Source of the DNA: Oceanihabitans sp. 2_MG-2023
Lineage (GTDB): Bacteria > Bacteroidota > Bacteroidia > Flavobacteriales > Flavobacteriaceae
Assembly (NCBI RefSeq): GCF_030547245.1
Contig: NZ_JAUOQT010000003.1
Location: 372,001-436,000, forward strand
Reading direction: 5' to 3'
DNA length: 64,000 bases
Both the position numbers and the translations under genes were made by a program. This document shows, piece after piece, positions 43,565 through 50,841 of this stretch (position 1 is its first letter; every line of letters starts with the position of its first letter). The notes beneath the pieces are model-generated. The model was not told the DNA's origin. It saw nothing but the letters and a program-made list of their open reading frames with translations, and did no database searches.

Positions 43565-45465
43565 TGCAAAATGCTATAAACATATTAGAACGCTACTGGA
43601 ACTTTACTAGTTTCCGGCCTTTTCAAGAAGACATTATTAATGCGGTAATAGCAGGAGAAGATGTTATGGCACTTATGCCTACTGGAGGAGGAAAATCTTT
43701 ATGTTTTCAAATTCCCGCTCTTGCTAAAGACGGTATATGTATTGTAATTTCTCCTTTGGTTGCTTTAATGAAAAATCAAGTACAAGCTTTAACAGACAAA
43801 GGGATTAAAGCTATTGCGCTTACTAGCGGAATACATTATAAAGAATTAGATGCACTTTTAGACAATTGCATTTATGGTAATTATAAGTTTCTTTATCTTT
43901 CGCCAGAACGTTTACAACAAGAATTGGTTCAAGATAGAATACGACAAATGCATGTAAATCTAATTGCTGTAGACGAAGCACATTGTATCTCGCAATGGGG
44001 AAATGATTTTAGACCTTCTTATAAAAATATCGAATTACTTAGGCAACTTAAACCAAACGCGAATTGTATTGCACTTACAGCTTCTGCAACACCCAATGTA
44101 GTTGAAGATATTGTAAAAGAACTCGATTTTATTAATCCCAAAATATTTAAACAATCTTTTGCAAGAACCAATCTAGCTTATATGGTTTTTCATGAAAATG
44201 ATAAATTTTACAAAATGGAAAGCATTTTAAAAAAACAAAATGCACCTTCTATAATTTATGTGAGAAATAGAAAAGCAACTCTAGATATTTCTAGTCTTTT
44301 AACTAAACAAAATATTAGTGCTACTTATTATCATGGTGGACTTAGTAATGCCGAAAAAGACACAAATCTAAATAATTGGTTAAACAATAAAAAACAAGTA
44401 ATGGTTGCTACTAATGCTTTTGGGATGGGAATTGACAAACCAGATGTAAAAACAGTTATTCATCTTAACCTTCCAGAGAGTATAGAAAGCTATTTTCAAG
44501 AAGCCGGTCGTGCTGGAAGAAATGGAAAAAAAGCATTTGCTGTTATTTTAAAAAACAATAGCGATGAAGCATTAGTTAAAAAGCAATTTTTAGACGCATT
44601 GCCTACAGTAGATTTTGTAAAACAAGTATACCGAAAATTATGTAGCTACTTTCAAATATCATATGGTGAAGGTGTAGACACAACGCATCAATTTAATTTT
44701 AACCATTTTTGCAAAACGTATAAATTCAATACTATTTTAAGTTATAATGCGCTTCAATTTTTAGACAGAAGTAGTGTTATTAGTTTATCCAAACAATTCA
44801 ACAGGCAAACGCTTGTACAATTTACTATTAGTAATACTAGTTTATTTTCCTATTTAAAAAATAATAACCACTTAAGTGTCGTTGTAAAATCGATACTAAG
44901 AACCTATGGTGGAATTTTTGACCAAGAAATAAAATTAAACACAACATTAATTGCAGATAAAGCTTCGGTTAAAGAAAATATTGTTATTAAAGTATTGAAG
45001 CAACTCGAAAAAGATGAAATAATTACATTAAGCGATTCTAAAACAGATGCAGAAATCACATTCATAGAGCCTCGAGAAGACGATAAAACAATTAATGTGA
45101 TTGCTTCTATACTAAAGCAACAAAATGCCTTAAAACAACAACAAGTAGCTTCTATTTTAAATTATGTTAAAAACGAAGACATATGCAAAAGTATACAACT
45201 ACTCTCCTATTTTGGTGAAAAAGACATACAGTCTTGCGGAATTTGCTCAGTTTGTATTACCAAAAATAATACTGGAGTTAAAGATATAAAACTATTAAAA
45301 AACGCTATTATTAGCTTGCTCGAAAATGGCGATTTATCCTCTAGAGCAATATTAAAAGAATTACCCTTTTCTGAAAAAGCTATCAATGAAATGATCCAAT
45401 TACTTTTAGAACATCATATTATCACCATTACAAAAACAAACACCTACAAATTAGCACATATATAA
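43564..45465 (+). CDS. recQ: RecQ family ATP-dependent DNA helicase
   Basis: A 633-residue protein with motif 0 (RYWNFTSFRPFQ), Walker A TGGGKS (residues 40-45), DEAHCISQWGNDFRPSY, FGMGIDKPDVKTVIH and the arginine-finger region QEAGRAGRNG. A zinc-binding region near residue 550 contains four cysteines (ICKSIQLL, then CGICSVC). The C-terminus is a winged-helix-like segment and no HRDC domain is evident, unlike E. coli RecQ. It unwinds recombination and repair intermediates. Embedded in an operon with the upstream ATPase (1-nt overlap) and fmt (1-nt overlap). Confidence 0.95.
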   Translation: MQNAINILERYWNFTSFRPFQEDIINAVIAGEDVMALMPTGGGKSLCFQIPALAKDGICIVISPLVALMKNQVQALTDKGIKAIALTSGIHYKELDALLDNCIYGNYKFLYLSPERLQQELVQDRIRQMHVNLIAVDEAHCISQWGNDFRPSYKNIELLRQLKPNANCIALTASATPNVVEDIVKELDFINPKIFKQSFARTNLAYMVFHENDKFYKMESILKKQNAPSIIYVRNRKATLDISSLLTKQNISATYYHGGLSNAEKDTNLNNWLNNKKQVMVATNAFGMGIDKPDVKTVIHLNLPESIESYFQEAGRAGRNGKKAFAVILKNNSDEALVKKQFLDALPTVDFVKQVYRKLCSYFQISYGEGVDTTHQFNFNHFCKTYKFNTILSYNALQFLDRSSVISLSKQFNRQTLVQFTISNTSLFSYLKNNNHLSVVVKSILRTYGGIFDQEIKLNTTLIADKASVKENIVIKVLKQLEKDEIITLSDSKTDAEITFIEPREDDKTINVIASILKQQNALKQQQVASILNYVKNEDICKSIQLLSYFGEKDIQSCGICSVCITKNNTGVKDIKLLKNAIISLLENGDLSSRAILKELPFSEKAINEMIQLLLEHHIITITKTNTYKLAHI

Positions 45466-46412
45466 TGAGAGATTTAAGAATAATATTTATGGGAACGCCA
45501 GACTTTGCAGTTGCCACTTTACAAACTTTAGTAGAAAACAAATATAACATTGTTGGTGTTATTACAGCTCCAGACAAACCAGCTGGTCGTGGGAGAAAAC
45601 TTAACGAATCTGCTGTAAAGCAATTTGCAAAATCTCAAGATTTACATATTATGCAACCAACCAATTTAAAAGCAGAATCTTTTACCGAAGAATTAGCGAG
45701 TTTACATGCAAACTTACAAATTGTTGTTGCATTTAGAATGTTACCAAAAGTGGTTTGGCAAATGCCAGAATATGGTACTTTTAACCTACACGCTTCCTTA
45801 TTACCAAATTATCGTGGTGCTGCTCCAATTAATTGGGCCATTATAAATGGGGAAACAAAAACAGGAATATCTACTTTCTTTATAGATGAAAAAATTGATA
45901 CTGGTGCTATGATTTTACAAGAAGAAATTAGTATTGACGAAAACGAAAATGCAGGAAGTCTTCATGATAAATTAATGTCCTTAGGAAGCGATTTAGTTAT
46001 AAAAACAGTATCTCTAATTGCTAAAGGAGATGTAGAAACGACTCCACAACTAGAACATGCCGAAATAAAAACAGCTTACAAACTAAACAAAGACAATTGC
46101 AAGATTGATTTTAATGCTTCTTTAGATAATATATACAATAAAATAAGAGGATTAAGTCCATATCCTGCAGCGTGGTGTATTTTAGAAAATAATGAAGAAA
46201 GATTAGATATTAAAATTTATGCTGCCGAAAAAGAACTAGAAACACATGATTTAGAAATAGGAAAAGTAATAACAACTAAGAAAGAGATAAAGGTTTCTGT
46301 TCAAGAAGGTTACTTAATTATTAAAGAAATTAAGCTTCCAGGTAAACGAAAAATGGAAGCAAAATCACTTTTAAACGGTTATAAATTGGATACAAACGCA
46401 AAAATGCTGTAA
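45465..46412 (+). CDS. fmt: Methionyl-tRNA formyltransferase
   Basis: A 315-residue protein with the formyltransferase active site (FNLHASLLPNYRGAAPINW with Asn and His, DTGAMILQEE with Asp) and the C-terminal OB-like domain (residues 205-315). It formylates initiator Met-tRNA with 10-formyl-tetrahydrofolate. Starts on the last base of the recQ stop. In many flavobacteria the recQ-fmt pair is adjacent to the HU gene, as here. Confidence 0.97.
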   Translation: MRDLRIIFMGTPDFAVATLQTLVENKYNIVGVITAPDKPAGRGRKLNESAVKQFAKSQDLHIMQPTNLKAESFTEELASLHANLQIVVAFRMLPKVVWQMPEYGTFNLHASLLPNYRGAAPINWAIINGETKTGISTFFIDEKIDTGAMILQEEISIDENENAGSLHDKLMSLGSDLVIKTVSLIAKGDVETTPQLEHAEIKTAYKLNKDNCKIDFNASLDNIYNKIRGLSPYPAAWCILENNEERLDIKIYAAEKELETHDLEIGKVITTKKEIKVSVQEGYLIIKEIKLPGKRKMEAKSLLNGYKLDTNAKML

Positions 46413-46462
46413 AGCCTTATGCTTATTGACTTGTTAAAAAATAGCTAAAATCTGCTAGCTTT

Positions 46463-46482
46463 ATTAACAAAAGGTATAAGTT
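46463..46482 (+). promoter_or_regulatory. Motif ATTAACAAAAGGTATAAGTT, shared with the 18879 region
   Basis: It matches 18879-18898 with one mismatch and is followed by a second TTAACAA. It lies 34 nt before the -33 box of the HU promoter. Meaning unknown; a binding site for a regulator is possible. Confidence 0.4.
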
Positions 46483-46515
46483 ATTAACAAAATAGCGTAT
46501 TTCCCTTGCTATTAC

Positions 46516-46545
46516 TTGCGTGATTTGAATTTCCGTATAATTTTG
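46516..46545 (+). promoter_or_regulatory. Promoter of the HU gene
   Basis: TTG (46516-46518), a 19-nt spacer and TAATTTTG (46538-46545) match the consensus. The transcript would have a 5' leader of about 50 nt rich in A and T. Confidence 0.85.
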
Positions 46546-46602
46546 TAGAGGATATAACAATAATGTTTAACCAACAATTTATTAATAATTAAAAATAAAA
46601 TT

Positions 46603-46875
46603 ATGAACAAAACAGATTTAATCGACGCAATGGCAGAACACGCAGGAATTACTAAAGCAGCTTCTAAGAAAGCTTTAGAATGTGCGTTAATAGAAATTGA
46701 AGGTGCTTTACAAAAAGGAAATAGAGTTTCTTTAGTAGGATTTGGTTCTTGGTCAGTTTCAAAAAGAGCTGCAAGAGACGGAAGAAACCCTCAAACAGGA
46801 GCTACAATAAAAATTAAAGCTAAAAACGTTGTTAAGTTTAAAGCAGGTTCAGATTTATCTAGCGCTGTAAACTAA
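46603..46875 (+). CDS. hup: HU family DNA-binding protein
   Basis: A 90-residue histone-like protein with the complete HU fold: MNKTDLIDAMAEHAGITKAA helices, the beta-arm core VSLVGFGSWSVSKRAARDGRNPQTG and the C-terminal helix (FKAGSDLSSAVN). It bends and compacts DNA non-specifically. The strong promoter and terminator suggest an abundant single-gene transcript. Confidence 0.96.
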   Translation: MNKTDLIDAMAEHAGITKAASKKALECALIEIEGALQKGNRVSLVGFGSWSVSKRAARDGRNPQTGATIKIKAKNVVKFKAGSDLSSAVN

Positions 46876-46894
46876 TTCTTTTTTAGAATATTAT

Positions 46895-46928
46895 AAAAGC
46901 CTTCTTACTTAAGAAGGCTTTTTTTTTA
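46895..46928 (+). terminator. Rho-independent terminator of the HU gene
   Basis: The stem AAAAGCCTTCTTA / TAAGAAGGCTTTT is followed by a run of T, 20 nt after the HU stop. Confidence 0.92.
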
Positions 46929-46997
46929 TCTTAAGCCTAATAAATATTGGTTTATTAATAAAATTTTACTAGATTTAATTAGCCAAAATAAATCTTT

Positions 46998-47558
46998 ATG
47001 ATTTCAACCAAACCAAAAAAAGGCAATTTACTCATAGCAGAGCCTTCTATTATTGGAGACATGTCCTTTAATAGATCCATTGTATTGCTAGCAGATCACA
47101 ATAAAGAGGGTTCTATTGGTTTTATTTTAAACAAGCCTCTAGAATATACTATACATGATCTTATTCCAGAAATTGAAGCCGAGTTTAAAGTATATAATGG
47201 TGGTCCTGTAGAACAGGATAATTTATATTTTATTCATAAAGTACCAGAATTAATACCGAATAGTATTGAGATTTCTTTGGGTATTTTTTGGGGAGGTGAC
47301 TTTAATAAAGTTGCAGAACTTATTGCAGAGAAAAAATTAAATGAAAAACATATTCGTTTCTTTTTAGGATATTCTGGTTGGGAAGCAAACCAGCTCAAAG
47401 AAGAATTAAAATCTAATTCTTGGGTAGTAACAGAAAATATATATAAAAAAGAAATTATAGAAAAAAACTGTGAAGCTTTCTGGAAAGAAAAAATGGTAGA
47501 ACTTGGTGGTGAATATAGTATTTGGTCTAATGCACCAGAAAACCCTAGCCTTAATTAG
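46998..47558 (+). CDS. YqgE/AlgH family protein (DUF179)
   Basis: A 186-residue protein matching the YqgE/AlgH family: GNLLIAEPSIIGDMSFNRSI, GSIGFILNKPLE, YNGGPVEQDNLYFIH, RFFLGYSGWEANQL. Structures of the family exist but the role is not settled; it has been linked to regulation of alginate in pseudomonads. It overlaps the 3' end of the convergent aminotransferase gene by 8 nt. Confidence 0.93.
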   Translation: MISTKPKKGNLLIAEPSIIGDMSFNRSIVLLADHNKEGSIGFILNKPLEYTIHDLIPEIEAEFKVYNGGPVEQDNLYFIHKVPELIPNSIEISLGIFWGGDFNKVAELIAEKKLNEKHIRFFLGYSGWEANQLKEELKSNSWVVTENIYKKEIIEKNCEAFWKEKMVELGGEYSIWSNAPENPSLN

Positions 47559-48396
47559 ATAATCTTATTTTTACATTTAGTTTTTTCACTAAATCTTGAG
47601 CTAGTATATTCTTAAATTCTTTTTTTCTGTATTTTGTTATAGACTGTATTCCAGTAATTACGTTGGTAATAAATAATTCATCTGCTTTTTGCAATTCAAA
47701 AGGAGAAATAGAAACTTCTTCTAAAGTTAACTCAGGCATTAATGCTATTATATCCATTATTTGTTTACGCATAACCCCTTTTAAGCAACCATCTGCCAAT
47801 GGAGGTGTTTTAATAGTTCTCCCTTTTACTAAAAACAGGTTTCCATTTAATGCTTCAATAACATTCTTGTTGGTGTTTAATAATAAACAATTATCTAAAG
47901 TGTTTTCTTTTGCATAAATACTCCCTACTACATGCAGTGCTTTATTATTTGTTTTTAAGGTAGATAATAAACTAGGTGACACATAATAATCTTTAAATAA
48001 ATCCACCTCATATTTTTCCTGATTTATAAGATAAAAATCATTTTCAACTGCTGCAGTGCTAATAACATAATCCACCTCGTTATGTTTTGGCAAATATAAG
48101 CCCCCAACAACTCGATTTACCATAAACTTAATTCTTGCAGATGCAGTAGCTAAATGATTTGCTTTTAAAGTTTCTAAAATTTGTTCTTCTAAAAACTCCA
48201 TAGTAAAATGCATAGGAATTTCCATACGCATAATACGCATTGAAGCCATTAACCTAAAATAATGATCTTCAAAGAACATTAGTTTACCATGTGAATATTT
48301 TATGGTTTCAAACAATGCATCTCCATAATTAAAGCCTCTATTATTAAACGAAATAATAACTGTTTCGTTAGTAATATTTCCATTAAAATTTATCAT
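47551..48396 (-). CDS. Class IV PLP aminotransferase
   Basis: A 281-residue protein of the branched-chain aminotransferase/4-amino-4-deoxychorismate lyase fold. The opening FNNRGFNYGDALFETIKY and the PLP-Lys region (TLKTNNKALHVVGSIYAKEN, about 145-164) are diagnostic, and the GNLFLVKGRTIKTPPLADGCL segment fits fold type IV. It could be a D- or branched-chain aminotransferase or an ADC lyase (pabC); the sequence does not decide. Its start codon follows a terminator U-run directly (48397-48426), so expression depends on read-through, an internal promoter or processing. Confidence 0.9.
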   Translation of the reverse strand: MINFNGNITNETVIISFNNRGFNYGDALFETIKYSHGKLMFFEDHYFRLMASMRIMRMEIPMHFTMEFLEEQILETLKANHLATASARIKFMVNRVVGGLYLPKHNEVDYVISTAAVENDFYLINQEKYEVDLFKDYYVSPSLLSTLKTNNKALHVVGSIYAKENTLDNCLLLNTNKNVIEALNGNLFLVKGRTIKTPPLADGCLKGVMRKQIMDIIALMPELTLEEVSISPFELQKADELFITNVITGIQSITKYRKKEFKNILAQDLVKKLNVKIRLSN

Positions 48397-48426
48397 AAAA
48401 AAAGTCCCGAAAATAAATTCGGGACA
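48397..48426 (-). terminator. Terminator hairpin abutting the aminotransferase start codon
   Basis: On the minus strand GTCCCGAA pairs with TTCGGGAC, followed by seven T that run straight into the ATG at 48396. It follows the START-like gene and would terminate its transcript. Its position leaves no room for a normal leader of the next gene. Confidence 0.85.
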
Positions 48427-48453
48427 AATATAAGTTTAATAATTGTATTCTTT

Positions 48454-48840
48454 TTAAGCAGAACCTAATACTTGTTTTAAATCTGAGATTTGATTTTCCC
48501 ATAACATTTTAGATTCTTCAACTTCGTCTTCATCAGCAAAATCTGTAATCATTATAGAAACATCTTTAGTAATTTCGTCTACCTGAATTCTAATTTCAAA
48601 ATAAGTAGAACTATCTTCATCATCTAACCATTTAAATTTTATACGTTCTCCACTCTTTTTACTTAACAGTTTTGCTTCTTCTTCAGAACCATCCCAAATA
48701 AATTTAAAAAATTCGCCGCGTGAATTTACGTTTTCTGCATACCATTCGGATAAACCGGAAGGTGTAGAAATATATTGATATAATAATTGTGGTGATGCGT
48801 GTATAGGGAATTCTAATTCGTATTTAACTTTATCGTCCAT
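48454..48840 (-). CDS. START-like domain (SRPBCC) protein
   Basis: A 128-residue protein of the START-like/AHSA1-related fold: YELEFPIHASPQLLYQYIST, GLSEWYAENVNSRG, FKWLDDEDSSTYFEIRIQV, ITDFADEDEVEESKMLWENQ. A small hydrophobic ligand-binding protein common in Bacteroidota without an assigned ligand. Ends at a strong hairpin terminator. Confidence 0.9.
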   Translation of the reverse strand: MDDKVKYELEFPIHASPQLLYQYISTPSGLSEWYAENVNSRGEFFKFIWDGSEEEAKLLSKKSGERIKFKWLDDEDSSTYFEIRIQVDEITKDVSIMITDFADEDEVEESKMLWENQISDLKQVLGSA

Positions 48841-48922
48841 ATAAAAAATAATATTTTGTTCAATATATACATTTAATTATAAAGTTCTAAAATTTATTTT
48901 TAAAATATTTCATTTTGTTTGT

Positions 48923-48952
48923 TTGCGTGCTTGATATTTGTTTTTATATTTG
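48923..48952 (+). promoter_or_regulatory. Promoter of tRNA-Met
   Basis: TTG (48923-48925), a 19-nt spacer and TATATTTG (48945-48952) match the consensus. The tRNA begins 15 nt after the -7 box. Confidence 0.88.
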
Positions 48953-48966
48953 CAAACTCAAATTAT

Positions 48967-49040
48967 GGCGAGGTAGCTCAGTTGGTTAGAGCGTTGGATT
49001 CATAACCCAGAGGTCACGAGTTCAAATCTCGTTCTCGCTA
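48967..49040 (+). tRNA. tRNA-Met (anticodon CAT)
   Basis: A 74-nt cloverleaf: acceptor GGCGAGG/TCTCGCT, D arm GCTC...GAGC, anticodon loop TTCATAA, T arm ACGAG-TTCAAAT-CTCGT, discriminator A. CCA is not encoded. The U8/A9 and D-loop GG are in place. The sequence resembles elongator tRNA-Met of Bacteroidota; a lysidine-modified tRNA-Ile (CAT) is less likely. Confidence 0.93.
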
Positions 49041-49043
49041 CTA

Positions 49044-49076
49044 TAAAAGCTCTTATTAACTTAAGAGCTTTTTTTA
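49044..49076 (+). terminator. Rho-independent terminator of tRNA-Met
   Basis: The stem AAAAGCTCTTA / TAAGAGCTTTTTT with loop TTAACT begins 4 nt after the tRNA. Confidence 0.92.
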
Positions 49077-49096
49077 TACCTAATAATTAAAAAAAA

Positions 49097-49136
49097 TGCA
49101 TTTTATCGGTTTTTTTTGCTTTTCATGGATGGTTTA
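49097..49136 (+). promoter_or_regulatory. Direct-repeat element, copy 1 (upstream of FGase-like gene)
   Basis: TGCATTTTATCGG (49097-49109) and TGCTTTTCATGGATGG (49117-49132) start exactly 20 bp apart, so both half-sites lie on the same face of the helix. The same arrangement occurs at 55047 and 57822, each upstream of a secreted-protein gene. It is followed by TTTATTG and, about 25 nt on, TATTAGCC. Confidence 0.65.
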
Positions 49137-49230
49137 TTGAAAATTTAATTATATTAGCCAAAAGATAAAATTACCTCTCAATTTTGTATTTACATTTAAT
49201 TACAATTTTGAATTACATAAAGCCCAAATT

Positions 49231-50766
49231 ATGAAACAATTTAACTTAATTATTACAATTATATATAGTATCTTTTTTTATCCTTCTTCAAATGTTTACG
49301 CGCAAAACCCTGGACAGTCAGAATTTGATGAAAGTGGAAACAACTATATAGAATATATACATGGTAACCTACCCATAATCATTTCTGCTCCTCATGGAGG
49401 CACCATTACTTCTGGTCCTTTACCAAATAGAAGTTGTGGTATCAACGAACCTGACGATAATACCGCAATTTTAATAAGAGCTATACAAGATGAAATTTTT
49501 GCGCAAACTGGAGGTTATGCACATGTTATTATTAATAATTTAAATAGACGAAAACTAGACCCTAATCGCGAAGTAAATGAGGCTACTTGTAGTAGTAACA
49601 CTAATGCGAGCGATACGAATAATGCTTTATTTTATTGGAATGCATGGCATCAATTTATTGATGATGCAAGTAATAGTGTTGAAACAAATTGGGGAAAAGG
49701 TTTATATATTGATTTACATGGGCAAAGCCATACTACTCCTAGAATTGAGATTGGCTACAGAATATCACGTGCTAATTTAACAAACAGTACTCCTAACCAT
49801 TTAAATTCAGTTACAGGGTCTACAATAACAAACTTAGTAGCAGATAATGTTAATAATTACACACAAGAAGAATTAGTTAGAGGAGCAAATAGTTTAGGAG
49901 CTTTATTTCATAACGCTCCAGGAACGTATTATGCAGGTCAAAACTACCCTGGTTGTGGAAGAAATGGTACTAACGGCTATAGAGCGACTCCAAGCAATTT
50001 TAATGGAGGTAGTGGTAGTTGTTATGATTATGCTCCTAACAATAGCAATTATTTTAGCGGTTTTTATTACAATAATGAACGTCATGGATCTGGACCAGCT
50101 ACCAGTGATGGAACAGGTGGTGGTGGTACAGTTGATGGTATCATGACAGAAGTAAATAGAAGGGTAAGAGATGTAGGTAGTACACTAGAACCTTTTGCAA
50201 TAGATTACGCAAATGTGGTATTAAATTATATAGACATTCATTATAATGACTTTACAGTATTTAATTACGGTAATACAACATATGATGTAACAGATGCTGA
50301 TCCTACTCCTATTATTAATGGTGTTTCTGGAGGACAATTTACAAGTACAGCAGGTTTAGCAATAAACATTAATACTGGAGAAATAGATGCTTCAAATTCT
50401 ATTGCTGGCATATATTCGATTACGTATGCTTATGGCCCAACATCTACTGCTTTTCCAAATGGATATTATAGTACAAGTAGAAATGTTGAAATTACAGATA
50501 GCACTTTAAATATTGACGATATAGAAAGGGAACATTTAATATTTGTATACCCAAACCCAACCAATGATTTCATTCGTTTTAAATCTTCAAAAAATATATC
50601 TAATGTAATTGTTTTTAATGCTATAGGACAGACCATTGAAAAATATACTCTTAATAAAAACTCAGGCAGAATAGATTTTTCTAATTACCCTACAGGATTA
50701 TATATAGTACAATTTATGGATGATAGTATGATAAAAATATTAACCAAACAAATACTAAAAAGGTAA
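49231..50766 (+). CDS. Secreted N-formylglutamate-amidohydrolase-like hydrolase with T9SS sorting domain
   Basis: A 511-residue protein with a signal peptide (about 1-24, ending NVYAQ). The catalytic domain resembles the FGase/zinc amidohydrolase family: IIISAPHGGT (His55), NNLNRRKLDPNRE (about 107-118), YIDLHGQSH (about 164-172) and a Glu in MTEVNRRVRD. A beta-rich region follows (TYDVTDADPTPIING), and the last 80 residues are a T9SS type A sorting domain (FVYPNPTNDFIRF, GLYIVQFMDD). The substrate of this exported form is unknown; an amide or peptide is plausible. It leads a run of four T9SS cargo genes on this strand. Confidence 0.75.
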   Translation: MKQFNLIITIIYSIFFYPSSNVYAQNPGQSEFDESGNNYIEYIHGNLPIIISAPHGGTITSGPLPNRSCGINEPDDNTAILIRAIQDEIFAQTGGYAHVIINNLNRRKLDPNREVNEATCSSNTNASDTNNALFYWNAWHQFIDDASNSVETNWGKGLYIDLHGQSHTTPRIEIGYRISRANLTNSTPNHLNSVTGSTITNLVADNVNNYTQEELVRGANSLGALFHNAPGTYYAGQNYPGCGRNGTNGYRATPSNFNGGSGSCYDYAPNNSNYFSGFYYNNERHGSGPATSDGTGGGGTVDGIMTEVNRRVRDVGSTLEPFAIDYANVVLNYIDIHYNDFTVFNYGNTTYDVTDADPTPIINGVSGGQFTSTAGLAININTGEIDASNSIAGIYSITYAYGPTSTAFPNGYYSTSRNVEITDSTLNIDDIEREHLIFVYPNPTNDFIRFKSSKNISNVIVFNAIGQTIEKYTLNKNSGRIDFSNYPTGLYIVQFMDDSMIKILTKQILKR

Positions 50767-50812
50767 CTCCTACTTTAGTATTTTTTTAAACATAAGCGTT
50801 TACCTTTTTTAA
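50757..50812 (+). terminator. Possible terminator with stop codon in the stem
   Basis: AAAAAGGTAA, which includes the stop codon, can pair with TTTACCTTTTTT across a loop of about 35 nt, followed by AT-rich sequence. The long loop makes this weak. Confidence 0.35.
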
Positions 50813-50841
50813 ATTTTAGTCCCAAACTAAAACTTAACCTC

